Shown one piece after another: positions 49,471 through 61,399 of a stretch of 64,000 nt of DNA. Position 1 is the stretch's first letter. Each line of letters opens with the position of its first letter. The translations under genes and the position numbers were made by a program. The notes below the pieces were generated by a model. It worked only from the letters and a program-made list of their open reading frames with translations, searched no databases and was not told the origin of the DNA. Source of the DNA: Kryptolebias marmoratus (lineage: Eukaryota > Chordata > Actinopteri > Cyprinodontiformes > Rivulidae). The stretch is taken from contig NC_051440.1 of NCBI RefSeq assembly GCF_001649575.2, positions 15,617,130 through 15,681,129 on the forward strand, written 5' to 3'.

Positions 49471-50190
49471 TATGAAAAAGAATGCATAATGAAAAGATTT
49501 TATGAAAAACCAAGGAAATATTATTGCTGGACTTTAGCAAAATGTAGAGGGGAGGGAAAAGCCGTGCAAATAGTCATGGGATTGCAAAGTCAATAATACG
49601 TGCAATCTTCACAGACAGAAAGCTATAATCAACAAGAATCTATATTGAGGGTGAATGCCATAGTTTTTCAAAATGTCACTGGAGCGTGTTTGCAGAAGGG
49701 CAGAAATGACATATGAAGAGCAGGGAGGTGAGTGGCAGGAACAGAGGGATAGGCAGATTTTGTGCGGACACCAAAACCGGACAAAGTGCACTGCTGGGCC
49801 AGGAGTGCAAACTGTCCCAGCCTGTCCCTGCAGAAAAACCAAGAGGAGTCAGCAGAACAGCCATCTAAGGGGAACAATCCACTTAAAATTCATCAGTTAA
49901 CAAGACAGTAGGCAGCCTGGATTGCTGAACTGTAGAAAAAAAAAAAAAAAGATTTGTGAAGACACTTTAAATTGACAGTTTTAGCAATGATAAAATTGCT
50001 TTTTCATTTTTAGTGTAGTCTTACAAAATACAATACACCAGGAAAAACATGGCGCTCCTGAAAACTGGGTGATTGAGGAGAAAGTGGGGTTTCTGTGAAT
50101 ATAAGCACTTAAGGTTGTGTCATTTTAGGGATATAGATATTTTCCATTTTCAACTCTGACAAAAATGCTATGAAATAGAGGGGCCATTTT
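49471..50190. other. noncoding stretch with A-rich runs
   Basis: A15 at about 49936-49951. A complex patch at 49680-49880 has overlapping frames in several phases without domains. Confidence 0.35.
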
Positions 50191-50620
50191 TCCTTTTCGA
50201 TTTCAGCCTCATAAATCCATTCCCATTCTTCTTTGCAGGTCTTTTAGTCATTATAAATGTTTTCTCTTTCCCTCTCTTTCTGTCTGTCTCTGTCTTTCCC
50301 CTTGTCCCTATAGCTTTAGTCTTCTTGAATAAAATAAGTGGAGATTTGCTGGAAATCAGTGGCTTTTGTGTGTGGCTGCAGGAGCATGGTGAAATGTTTG
50401 GACACTAATACCCATTCATTTCGGTAGTGCCATAAATAAAAGCTGCCAGCTATGCGGCTGCCGTGAAGTGGTATTCTTTGGTGCCCAGCGGGACGTCCTG
50501 TTCACATTAGCACAGCAGGGAAAACTGGCCGGAACAGCCAGACAACTAAATCAAGACATTGTCAACTTCTGACAAAATTGCTATGGGGGAGAGCTGGTTT
50601 TAAGAGGGTCTGTGCATGTC
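50191..50620. promoter_or_regulatory. candidate conserved noncoding island
   Basis: After a CT-rich run (50255-50310), a complex 260-bp segment retains CpGs at GCTATGCGGCTGCCG (about 50450), CCCAGCGGGACG (about 50485) and TTTCGG. It contains CCATAAATAAAAGC, a HOX/CDX- or MEF2-like word. No long frame. Inferred enhancer. Confidence 0.35.
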
Positions 50621-51169
50621 TGGCTGTATGCATGTTACATTATATGTGTGTCTTTGTAAGACACACGCACAGAAATGATCGGTAGCACAAAAAAAATGAC
50701 AAAGCAGGATAGACATGGGGGATATTGGTATATTCTTAAAAATTTAGAATATTATGAAAAACAATTTTGTACCTGAGAAACACTATGGGGCTGACATAAA
50801 TGAGGAAATGTTGCAGAAATAAAGTGTTTTTTGAAATAAAGCCTAAACCACCACAAACACTTGTCTCCTGTTGTGATTTTCTCTACTCAATCAATCCCTA
50901 AATACTCATCAGGATCAATTTGTCAGCATGTTCTGGTACTGTGGAAGCTTTCAAACAGTGAAATGTTTGAAATTATCACACACAAACTCCTGTTTGCATC
51001 TTTTAAGTTTGTCTGCTTGATCCCAAGAACTAGATTGTATTTTACAAGGAAATATATAACATATAACATTTTTAAAACATATTGGTTTTTTTTTTTAGAT
51101 GTGTGGGCTTTTTTCTCCAATAATTCAATTTTTTGACAACAAACAAAACATACTCCAAGTCTCACATCT
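50621..51169. other. AT-rich noncoding stretch
   Basis: No gene is recognised. Confidence 0.4.
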
Positions 51170-51673
51170 TTACAAATTGTATTTCCATAAAGAAAAAAAC
51201 CTGACGCAGAATGACACACAGCACGCTCCTTTGAGCACATTCCTGGCCTTGGGGTACATTTGCAGGTGGTCGATTGCCTGGTCTTCACAGAGGTTAACTC
51301 GTAGTGCTAAAAGTGCTGCAGGTTTGAAATAGAGTCCTATCATCAGCGGAGGCTTTAATGCCAACAAGACCCAGACAATGACAACCTTGACTTCTGTTAA
51401 GTACATAACACAGCAAGAACTCTTGGATATGCTGCCCAGAACAATGTACGGGGAGAAGAGTAGTGCTGCGCCAGGGCCACAGCTGGGCCATGCCATGCCT
51501 GTAGGCCTGCTATTTTGATTAGGGGTAAGTATGCTTTTTAACATAGTTAGATTAAAAAGGGAAAAAGAAGACAAGGTGGTGTTTCTATTTATATATTTTT
51601 TGCCCAATAAAGCCACTTGATAACAGTGGTTAAGCACCTCCCTACACAAGGGAAATGAGCCATTACTGTGCAT
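51170..51673 (-). other. 167-codon unidentified open frame
   Basis: One of the two longest open frames in the window. It has an ATG start, no signal peptide or family motif that I recognise, and hydrophobic stretches in the middle (about residues 65-125). Two other phases are also open for 37-65 codons in the same place (51294-51491), so absence of stops is local rather than frame-specific. With this base composition one frame this long is only mildly unexpected by chance. Treated as probably noncoding. Confidence 0.12.
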
Positions 51674-52289
51674 GTCAGGGGCCTAATGTATAGCCCAGAT
51701 TATATATCAGGTTTGCCACTTTTAGGTTGGGGTAGGATTTTATGTATCTCAAGACATCTCTAATCTTGTCCAGACTGCCTCCCCTCTTTTGGTTTTCAGT
51801 GAACTATAGATGAGAGGAGTGCTCCTTCTTTCTGCAGGCTCTAAGTTAGAGACTTTGCTGTTGGGATCAGTGGACCTTGAAAAAAAAAACACACCAGTGA
51901 ATCTGTCACCATCATCTCTCCTGGGAAAAAGCTGGCTGGCCACTTCTGAAGCTCCAGTGACCCAAGGCTTGAACCCGGCTGCTCCCCATTCCCTGCCCTA
52001 CGCAGCCACTGGGAATCTATGACCTCAAGTTCATCAAGGAATCACACACATGCGTGGCACTTTCAAAAGCAAAGGCTGGCTCTGTCATGTTTTTAAACTG
52101 TTTTGTGCCCTCCACTGGCACAAAAAAATATTGATAACTTTTTTCTTTTAAATCTATTTAGTGTTAAAGCAACTAAATGTGTGATGGAACTCCTTTAAAA
52201 CTATTACCTCATTTTTAAACACTAAGAAATCTCCATGTCAAAAACAGATCATGAAAAATGAAAACTGTTATGCTGTTGTAATAGCTTCC
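51674..52289. other. noncoding stretch
   Basis: A complex patch at 51780-52060, otherwise mixed. A B-box-like GGGTTCAAGCC (minus strand near 51973) is not accompanied by a correctly spaced A box. No gene is called. Confidence 0.35.
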
Positions 52290-52520
52290 TTACCGCAGCT
52301 CAGCCCAGATGGCTCTTAATTGGTTGGCAAAGGGAGCAAGAGGTCTTTTTTTAAGGCATGAGTGAGCGTGTGATTGTTGCTGCTGAATCGCTACTGTGAA
52401 AGGCCGGCTGCATGATGGTTAGATGGAACAGTGTGAGCACAGGTCACACAAAGGAACCACCAGCCCTGCACACNGGCATCAGGGGGGGTGCAGTGTCTTC
52501 CTGTTATGGGGGTGGAGGGT
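52290..52520. other. mixed noncoding patch with one N
   Basis: It contains the single undetermined base of the window at 52474. On the minus strand GCTGCG|GTAAGG at about 52294 is a strong donor-like site ending an 18-codon open stretch (PLAPFANQLRAIWAELR). Without a good acceptor this is not called an exon. Confidence 0.2.
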
Positions 52521-53829
52521 TAGGGGGGAAAACAAATGACTGTTTGAAATAGAGAAGACATGTAAAAAGGGGAAGGTACACTGATAAATAAGTATGAGTG
52601 AAAAAGTCATTAAGATTTTTTTTTGTCAAAAGACAGTTTGATCAATAAAAAAAGTTTGATGACTATTTAATTCCCTCATGTAACTTTACTTCTTGTACCA
52701 AAACTACCAAATGCTAATATTATACTACAGACTTTAATTCACCCCATTATTAGAGTTAGGGTTCTAAATCTTACCAATTAAATTAAAAAAATTATCTGTC
52801 AAAAATGGTCATCTTTGAATGTTCTCAAAAAATATTACCTAGTCCTAAAACACCATTATCTTGACTACCTGCATCTTTACACACATTTCTTGTTGAAATA
52901 ATACATCTAAGTGAGCCATCATTACTTAAGAAAACCCCATGTGCTCTTCAGAGGGGAGTCATAACCAGCAAAGATGAAGACCTGACACTTGTGCAGCACC
53001 TTCTAACCAGATGTCTTTATGAGCAAACGGGCAAAATTAAACTGTGTCAAAATGTCAGGCCAAGGGAGAGGTTGAGGTAGACATCAAATCAACAGCAGTC
53101 CAATACAGGATCCCATTATCAGTGACACTATATGGGTGCCCCACAGCCAAAAGTCCCCGCACTCGAGAATTTAAGGTGTTGCTTGATTCATTAGTGCCCA
53201 TGTCTGAGCTGAGGTGATGGCTCCCTCATCGTCCAAATAGAGGGTGAAAACTGGAATGTCTTTTCTTTCTGTCAACACCGTGTCACTTTAATTTATTTTT
53301 CTGACGACCAGTCTTGACACCTGGAAAGGTTTGACCGAGCACTGTAGCAAGGGATCATAGGAGAGTCCTATTTAAAGGGGGAAGTTGACACTGTTGACAT
53401 TTCATTCTTGTTCTTGCTTGCAGCTTCACCTTTTCTTGTAAAAAAAAAAAAAAAGAAAAGAAAATATGCTTTGTCTTTAAGGTAGATAAGGCATTTACTA
53501 TTTGAAAGATTAGATAAAGTAGATAATGACCAGTAATAACTTTTTCTTTAAAATAATTTGGCATGGCAGTGAGATTAACATCTCTGTGTTTGAAAGTGAT
53601 CAAAGATGGTCGGGTAAGGAGTTTGAGATATTAAAATATCTGAGTAAATTAAATTAAAGATTTAATCTCAGACATCAAAGAAAAACTTATTTAGATCATT
53701 TATTGAGTCAGAATACATTGATCTTACAAATAAATATAATTGTGAAAACAAATAACGTAATGCCCATTACTATCGAGTTTTTGTGTTGAAGTATTTACTG
53801 TATGAAATCACCCATAATGCATGTTAAAC
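52521..53829. other. AT-rich noncoding stretch
   Basis: A mixed patch at 52960-53240 and an A15 run at about 53440-53454. No gene is recognised. Confidence 0.4.
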
Positions 53830-54240
53830 TATAATGGCTGTCAATGGATGCGCAGTGCTAATAATGTAATGTGCCCCTCCCTGAGGGAGCTGATCTCCTC
53901 ATCTGGGTCACGGTGAGTATTAAAAGGGTTAAGGGTGCACAGTATATTTATTGTGGGTCTTCCAGCACCAATGGGCCAGAGCACTAATGGATGACCTTGG
54001 GGTTTGGCTGTTCCAGACTTGAGGAGATCATGTCTCACCACCTCCCTACCACCAGGATGACCCTGGTCCTCTTTGCCCCTGGTCTCAACCTTTAACTCAA
54101 TGATCTTTGACCAAATTATTAAGCAGACACCTGCTTTCCGGTGTACGGTCAGAGGAGGGGGAGAGCTCATTCTGGGTTGCTCTAATTTAATGTAGCTGTG
54201 GGATGCAAATGGTATAAATCTGACTAAAGACAAAATCATC
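53830..54240. promoter_or_regulatory. candidate noncoding island
   Basis: Complex sequence with GCTAATAATGTAATG near 53857 and CTCAATGATCTTTGACC near 54095. A 132-codon minus-strand frame crosses it and contains several splice-like AG and GT sites, but no domain is recognised. Either a noncoding element or, less likely, part of a gene. Confidence 0.25.
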
Positions 54241-55490
54241 AGTTAAACTTTTTTTAAAAATGACTTTCACTTGATGCCTATAGCTATGCAGCAGCTTTAA
54301 AACTTCGCCTTGTTAATCTATTTTAAATTTAACATTACTGTTTGAAGTCATAAAAAGGCAACTGATTTATTGCAACATTATGACTACACAATGCTACATA
54401 TAATTTATACAGACAGGTCCCTAAAGGAGGGGACAAGTATTTGCACAAGATAAACTTGGGCCCTACGGCTACTGACTCCAGTAAAATTGCTCCTGTTATT
54501 GTGATACATGTACAATGACTTTCAGGTACAGTTCTACAGAGCAAACATCTACGGTGTTGTGACCTACAACTGGTTTCTTTTTATAACAGATGAACTAAGT
54601 TCAATTTCCCTCCCCTTCTTTTAACAGAAGGTAAAGATAAATCACAATGATTAATTATTAGCATTTAATACAAAAAGGGATGAAGAGACAAAAAATACAT
54701 CTGGAAGCTTTCAATTACATTATTACATTCAAATAGATATTGTCGTTGTTGTTTTGTATATGTTCAGAACATGTAAAAAAAAGTGTCTATGCTACACACA
54801 ATAAACCCCTGAAAGTGGAGGAGAAACATGAATATTTTGCGACTATACCAACTTCAACCAGTGTAGTTTTTCTTGTCAAGGGCACTGAGACACAGGGACC
54901 TGCCCCAAAGACTGCTTTGGACCTCAGGGACTCCTGTGTGTCACATTTGAGGTAGAAAAAAAGAAAAAAGGGGGGAAAAAGGCTGCCATTAAGGTATAGC
55001 TGGGAAATGACTCTGACCCAGCTCTGCCATCTTGCATTGTCACACCATCTGCACAAATGTGAACTTTGCCTTGAAATCCTGGCTTCTCAATTAACATGTC
55101 CAGCTGGGTGGAGAATTCCGTCAGCTCCCTAATATCATTACTGCCACAGCAGACTGTGATATAAATATTAAAAAAGTGCCCAGAGCTTTTTGCTTGCTAT
55201 GAGAGAGCTTCAGCTTTTTTAGGTTATAATGAAGTGCAGCCACACAGCGGGGTATCTGCAGAGCGTACGGGCTTATTAGGGCTCCTTTAGACCTTAAGAC
55301 AGAAAGGATAATCTCTTTGGCCATCTTTCTTTGTTCTTACTCTGTTTTTACTGATGGGGTATCTTAGACACCTACATGGTAAAACAACACATCCTACAAT
55401 GTTCGACAATGGCAAAGACTCAAGCCTCTTTGAGATATTCTAGTGGTCACAGACAAAGAGCGTTTACAAAGCATCAAGTCTTCTTCCAAA
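54241..55490. other. noncoding stretch
   Basis: Mixed composition with complex patches near 54880-55060 and 55200-55330. Frames are short and unrecognised. Confidence 0.35.
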
Positions 55491-56060
55491 ATGCAAGCTG
55501 TGTGGTCTTTGTGATAGCCCCATTACAGCTTGAAGGACTCTCACTTTAGGCTGCATGGCTGTGTGTCTCTGTGTGTGTTTGCTTGTATGGATAACTGTAC
55601 TCTCCAGAAAAAAAAGAGATCTTAAGAGGAAGTCTTTGAATGTAGGACATTGGCGCTGTCGCGGCTAATCTTCCCCCACGGCTTTACAGACGGCTGTGGA
55701 TTTAGGAGCTGGCATCATAACTGACCAGTGCTGTTTGATTAGATAACAGGGGATCTACTGCAGGCATCAATGGTCCACCGTGCTGAAATGAAACAGTGTG
55801 CTCTCTGCCTGCTCCTTAGAACACGATGGGGGTAATTCTTTTACAGTCTGATGCCACAGGCTGCCAAGTAGCGTCCATCGCAGCTAAATGACGATCTCTG
55901 CAACACTATGAGCTGCAGCAGCTTGTAACAGATGTTGGGAATTGGCTGTTTCTTTGGCCGTCACAGGTTGTACCCTGAAGCTCTCCTTGAGATTCACTGT
56001 GCAGGATTGCAGCCATTGTTGAGCTGCCAAAAAGGGTAGGGTAAAATATAAAACAGCATC
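55491..56060. promoter_or_regulatory. candidate conserved noncoding island
   Basis: About 570 bp of complex, CpG-retaining sequence (GGCGCTGTCGCGGC near 55651, CCACGGC, AGACGGC, GTAGCGTCCATCGC near 55868, GACGATC) with no frame of 60 codons. Contains TTTGATTAGATAAC near 55734 and GGGGGTAATTC near 55828. CpG retention together with absence of coding capacity makes it one of the best enhancer candidates; conservation untested. Confidence 0.4.
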
Positions 56061-57277
56061 CAGACATGAACAGCTAATACTGCAGTAAACAAGTTTCAGA
56101 CTTAAAACAAGCCAAAGTGTTGCCAGACGCAGGTATGCCCAATGTTCGGTAAATATTTGCTAACCAGATAAATATTCTTCAAAGTTGTTGAAGAAAATCC
56201 AGTCTGTCATGGCTGCAGATTACGTGGTAGCTGAGGAACAAAAAAAATAGGCATTCATTTAAAAACTCTGTAAAGTTACGAGTCTTTTTCATAAACAACA
56301 CTGAATGGAAACAAGGAATTCTTGCATCTATTTCTGTTTTTATCACAAGTTTTCATAAAAGCACAGAGATATAACATTTCTAGTTTACATTTCAAACATA
56401 TTTAAGGGTATACTTTTTTGCTGTAGGAAAGGAAATTGATTTTGCAGATTGAAGGATTGTTCTGAATAATATTCTTTAGATTCCTTTTCATTGTCAATTG
56501 CTGAGTAAAACTGCCACCAGTTTAATAAAGGACCTCTCTAAAGAGCAAATTAAAATATACAGATTGTTGCTGTGAGTTATCAATTGAGTCCTTATTAGTG
56601 TTGTGCTTCAACGATATCTCATCAAAATTTTGATATAGGAGTTAATGTTCAAAACAAGTACTTTAAAGGCTTTTGAAGGCCAGCAGCTGGACTGAACGGT
56701 TAGGCTCAACCCTCGCTGTACTGTGGTAGAAGGCCTTTGTCCCCTAAAACAAAATATACTCTGAGTGCATGTGGGTGGATGTCACTTCAGATACAGATGC
56801 ATTTGGGGTCTGCATGGGGGGATAATGTGCAACAATGATATCTTTGATCATTGCTAGAACTCCCCAACACAGGAACTGTGTCGAGTGTGGTTATCATCAA
56901 CCCATTTCTATTCCCCAAGCACAAATCATTTCATGGCTCCTTCATCCCATGTGCTACAACTGGGTTTCAAAAGCAATTTCAGCTGAAAAATAAGGTGCTT
57001 TTCTTCAATTTTAAAGCCATTTGTATCAGGGTTAGTGTTGTTTACACTGCTAGTACACTGGTATTTACATACCTCTTTAAAGAAAAAAATGGTCTCGTAT
57101 GATTTATGGACTGCAGCAAGAGCGCAATTTTCTATGTCGTACACCTAATCTGAAGGGGTATGGAGAAAGGTCACATTGGCCATACAAATACGAAGGCCCT
57201 TTCACAGAGAGGGGGTGGATATTCTTTCTCTTTAAAAAAATGTCAGTTAGGTCTGATTTATGATATGCAGAGCATAC
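56061..57277. other. noncoding stretch
   Basis: AT-rich with a more complex patch at 56750-56990. CAATGAT/ATCATTG inverted words lie at about 56834-56854. No gene is recognised. Confidence 0.4.
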
Positions 57278-57326
57278 CTGGCTTGTCAACACCTTTGGTT
57301 TCAGCCTTCTGTTTGGACCGATGAAA
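57278..57326 (-). other. exon-like 49-bp segment with strong splice signals
   Basis: On the minus strand a pyrimidine-rich acceptor (TTTTCTTATTCTCTCAG) precedes 49 bp that end in CCAG|GTATGC, a good donor. The open phase reads FHRSKQKAETKGVDKP. No family is recognised. Short exon-like segments arise by chance in DNA of this length, so confidence is low. Confidence 0.15.
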
Positions 57327-58021
57327 CTGAGAGAATAAGAAAATAGAATAATATCTCCTAAACTGCTGCCTTTGATAAAACCATGACAAACCCAGGTAAC
57401 AATAACACAAACATCTTATTTCTTTCTTGCTAGCTTTTCTTGTTTTTTTTTCTTTTTCTGTAAAATGGAACAAAAAAATAACAACAACAAATGACGTGTT
57501 ACAATCTCAAAGAACAAAAACGAAACAAGAAACACAGAGATGCTGTCAGGTGTTAGGATCAATGCCGTGTTTCAGAGTAGTAACCTTTAGCCTCCCCCTT
57601 GACTCCTGTGTGATACGATACCATGGGACTGACAGAGGTGGAAAATACATTTTCAAGTACTTAGTGAACATGATACCATTATGAGGACATTTTTTCTTTT
57701 AATTTCTCACACACAAACTTTAAAGCGTCTGGCATAAATTTGATCTGAGCACAAATGAATAAACCATGTTCAATCTGCCTTATCATTCATTAAAAATAAT
57801 TTCCTATAAAGAAACAAAAACTGCCTTGGGTGATGTTTACTGCCTATACAAAGTCAATTATCAAGACAACATTGTCAGGTGGATCTTTATTAATATTAAT
57901 ATGAGCTTGATATTTCACAGTATTACTGTGAGGCAAAGATGCTTGTTGTGTCTGGAAAGAATAAAAAAAAGACATCTAAAAAGGTCAACCAATTTACGGA
58001 ACTGCTAAAATATGAGCCACA
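57327..58021. other. AT-rich noncoding stretch
   Basis: No gene is recognised. Confidence 0.4.
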
Positions 58022-58537
58022 CTAACAAAGAGTATCCAAATCAAAGTATTGGTGAAATGACATCACCTGAAAAATGTTGTAGGGCTGACAGAGTGTGGAG
58101 TTGATTTCAAGTAAGATCAGGCTGTAACATTTACTTTTTGAGAACAATAAGAATAACTGGAATGCATGCATATTATATCTAAGTTTAACTATTTGTATTT
58201 GGGGGAAGAAAAAGGTGAGATCAATGAACACAGTCTTACAGGCAACACTTGGGCGCAACATGTGTCGGAGGGTTTGCAGATCTACTCTGCAACCACAACA
58301 CACTTCACCGCCAGCAAATGGATCCGTGTGATATAAAAAGGAAAAGTATAGTGTGTCAGTTTTCAGATTCTGTTTCATGTTGAGCATTATCCACTCATTA
58401 TTTACAGTGTGCTCACTCGTTGCATGGATGGACCAATTTATGAGGAAGCGGAGGATCAAGTTCAGTCCTAATGACAACCCTTCACTGACCTCTCCAGAGA
58501 AAACAAATGGAGCCCCAAGGTGATGTTTCAATATCAC
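58022..58537 (-). other. 171-codon unidentified open frame
   Basis: The longest open frame in the window, ATG start, without a recognised domain, signal peptide or repeat. The first 90 residues look more protein-like than the AT-driven F/I/K-rich tail. It lies just downstream, on the same strand, of the exon-like frame at 58635-58839, but the two are in separate frames and separated by a stop. Chance is a fair explanation for a frame of this length here. Confidence 0.15.
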
Positions 58538-58634
58538 TAACTACTTGGGTGTCCCGGGGAAAGGAACAGATGTAGGCCTGAGGATGAGGAAGGGGTGAGG
58601 TGCAGGTCAAGGTCACCATACACCAAGGTTAGGG

Positions 58635-58839
58635 TCAGATAAGCACGGCTGGCTTGGGGTCTTCACATGCCCACGGGCCATAAAAGGGAGGCGTGGAGAG
58701 AGACTCAAGAGCTATGGATCGAGTGTTATTCCACTGAGGGCCAGAGGGGTTGTTGAAGGCAGGGGCACTGAGGTTCAGCTCCATCATATGCCTGAGTTCT
58801 ATAGTTGCTTGAGATCTTGTTGCCTGCTTTGGGCCATTG
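58635..58839 (-). CDS. candidate terminal coding exon, unidentified protein
   Basis: On the minus strand a classic acceptor (TTTTTCTGCAG) ends at 58840. The frame that starts with the base completing a split codon runs 67 codons (58838-58635) to TGA with no interruption. Its composition is protein-like: it includes ATIELRHMMELNLSAP and ends TPPFYGPWACEDPKPAVLI. Two NxS/T sequons (NLS, NNT) are present. It could be a last coding exon, or a start exon from the internal ATG at 58787 (50 codons). I recognise no family, see no matching upstream exon in the window, and find no clear poly(A) signal, so this stays a weak call. Confidence 0.25.
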
Positions 58840-58849
58840 CTGCAGAAAA

Positions 58850-60690
58850 ACTTGGTAAAATTACAAATGTGTTTATCAGGTTCTCTGTGAGTATTGTGCT
58901 TGTGTATTCAAAGTAAAGCTCAGACAAAACATCCACATCCACACCCAATACGGTGGCAGGTTCTTAGCCAAATATGTGGCTAAACCACAAACAAAGAAAC
59001 AAAGCCCTACATGAAGCCATTTCCAAGTTTTTTTTTTGTGTTTGTGTTAGTTTAAAATCTAATAGAAATAATTCGACTTTCAACACACACACACACAAAA
59101 ATATGCATAAAGTAAGACTTAAAATATAAACATACATCTACTTTCTTCTTTCAAACCCAATAGTAATTTTCATAATATATGAAGCTATAACCGAATGCCC
59201 ACATCTTGATGTACATAACTGTATAAGAAGTGTAAAAATTGTGGAAATAAGAAGTTTATTTGCAAAAATTGAAGAAAGTTTAGACAGCTCAAAGGGTAAT
59301 GTGTGTGACTTTATCAGACTTTAGGTTGTATATTCCATGACAATATCTTAAAGAATTATAAAACCTAATCTGCAGTTGTGTTAAAGCTGGAAATAAGATT
59401 AAAACACCAGTTCAGTTTTGTGAAGTACAACCTTTTGTGACCTGTTTAAACATTGAATAATATTTCTTCTGTGAAGTATGCTTGAGCTATAGAGCTCAAA
59501 AGCCTGATTTTCTTCATTCATTTCACCAGAAGTTATTTATTTTTTGCAAGTGTTGTCTGACAAGCAATGCACTGGTACCAAAAGTACACTATTTCTGATT
59601 GAGCAACACATTTAAATGTATATTTGTACACTCCCCCCCTAAAAAAGATGTGGTAGAAGTAGCAAATCAAAAATGGAAACTTAAAGGATTAATAGTAATA
59701 AGGGTGATTCACTGCTTATGCACTGGCACCCTTAATTAAGACAACTCCAACAAGCCTTCAAACTTTTCGCTGCCTTTTTTTATTATTAGTTCAAAATGCA
59801 AATTCTTGTGTAAATATAGTATGTTACAAGCACAATAAAATGATCTCTAATTGGAAAAAAAATCTAAATGAATTACTTCAGGTTATTTGTTATAAAATGT
59901 CAGACTACACCATTAGTTGCAGTGGGAGATCCCATGGTATTTGGAGAGAATAAATTAGCTCTAGCACATTTATTTTGACTTAATTAATAAGATAACCTAA
60001 GTGATTTATTTGATTCCCCAGACTGTATGGCACAATAATAACCTACAGTGCGAGGTAAATTTGCTAAATGTGTTCAACTGGAGAAGGACAACAGGAACAG
60101 AGTGAGACTGCAATTACTGTCATATTCACGGGGAGGAGGATCCTAATAGGGAGATTTTCTGCTCCACGTCAGATCAAATAAAACTGTATCCTGGTGGGTT
60201 GTTGATTTTTTTTTTAATTAGAAGATGCAAGCAGTTTGATAAAACTCTTAAAGATCATGGTTCCTCTGGTTGTTGCCTAATTGTACGTCTGTTCATTTTG
60301 CTTTCAACAAAATACTCACCTATGAATTATACTGTAGTGAATTAACTACATTGAAAAGGCTAAAAAGTATTCAGCTTTTATATCCATCAATAACTCAAAA
60401 AAGTATTCAGAGATAATACAGAATGAAGATCCTCTTTTCATTTATTATTCATTTTTCAGGTGAAAAACATGAACTGACCTTTTATATAATGAGGGGATAA
60501 AACAGGTTTCTAAACAGGCAGGAACTAAAATAATTGCATTCTTCAAAAACTCATTCAAATATATTTAAAAAAAATCAGATGTAACATGTTTTATTTTTAA
60601 AATCTTTACATTTATCTGGACCAAAAAACAGAAGAATTTTGTTTTTAATCAAATGAACTGTATTACTAACATTTAAAATGTTATTTCTAT
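58850..60690. other. AT-rich noncoding stretch
   Basis: A CA run at about 59081-59096. A more complex patch lies at 59900-60180 (TTTGATTCCCCAG, CACGGGGAGG). No gene is recognised. Confidence 0.45.
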
Positions 60691-60737
60691 TGATGCTACT
60701 TCCACATACAAAGTAGGACTACTAAACTGCATACTAA

Positions 60738-60767
60738 ACTGGGATGCCACATATGTAGCATCCCAGT
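60738..60767. repeat. 30-bp near-perfect palindrome
   Basis: Arms ACTGGGATGC (60738-60747) and GCATCCCAGT (60758-60767) are perfect reverse complements around a core that is itself palindromic (ACATATGT), with a single C/A mismatch. Just left of it TACTAAACTG is repeated with a 12-bp period (about 60719-60740). It could be a small inverted-repeat transposon relic or a dimeric binding site. Confidence 0.85.
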
Positions 60768-61399
60768 GAGAGGAGACAGAAGAAATAGATTAGACCATAA
60801 ACAGAGAGACGGGGCGAAGGAGAGATGAAGACTGAACAAGGGATGGGGGAGAGAAAGAGAGTGCAATGACTCCACAAAGGTCACTCCTTTTTTGTAGTCC
60901 ACAATTGACATTTAAACACACGTCTCAAACGTCACTGATAAAATTACGCAAGATAATGGACTGCGAGCCGCTTACACAGGCATGCAATTATAACCATAAT
61001 GAGATGCAAAAATGCTAATGCCTTTGTGCACGCTCCAGCCTCCTTTTGTGGGGTGCCGCAGCGTCTGTGGTGGATGATAGATGCCACGCTGGTGGTGGCA
61101 GACAGAATGGTGACAAGTGGGAGTGGGAGCAAGCGGAGAACAGAAGTGGAGCAAATATGCCACACACCCTCACAAGAGTAAATCCCATCACTGCCCTTGC
61201 TAATGCTGAACCCTGAATGTTCTCCAAATCTATACAGTTAATTAATTGTAGCAGATATTCTTCTGTTTAATTAGGGAAAATGGTTTACAGGCTGTTTATG
61301 GGAGATCTGAAAAGCAAGAATAGTGATGTGAAAAATAAGTGATGCCATGCACATATTTTTGTTAAGATACCAGAGAAAACATTTTTTAATCTTTAATGT
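60768..61399. promoter_or_regulatory. mixed stretch with a candidate noncoding island
   Basis: The segment 60950-61200 is complex, with GCAATTATAACCATAATGAG (about 60984-61003) and CAAAAATGCTAATGCC, a POU/homeodomain-like cluster, then CpG-bearing GGTGCCGCAGCGTC. Short overlapping frames on both strands have no domain. Regulatory role inferred. Confidence 0.3.

Noticed and set aside
51960..52010. B-box-like GGGTTCAAGCC on the minus strand, suggesting a tRNA or SINE
   Set aside because: The nearest A-box-like word is only about 33 nt away, shorter than tRNA spacing, and no stems can be drawn.
60301..60360. Strong donor-like site CATAG|GTGAGT on the minus strand near 60320
   Set aside because: All three phases of the sequence before it are closed within 13 codons, so it is not a coding exon; a noncoding exon cannot be tested here.
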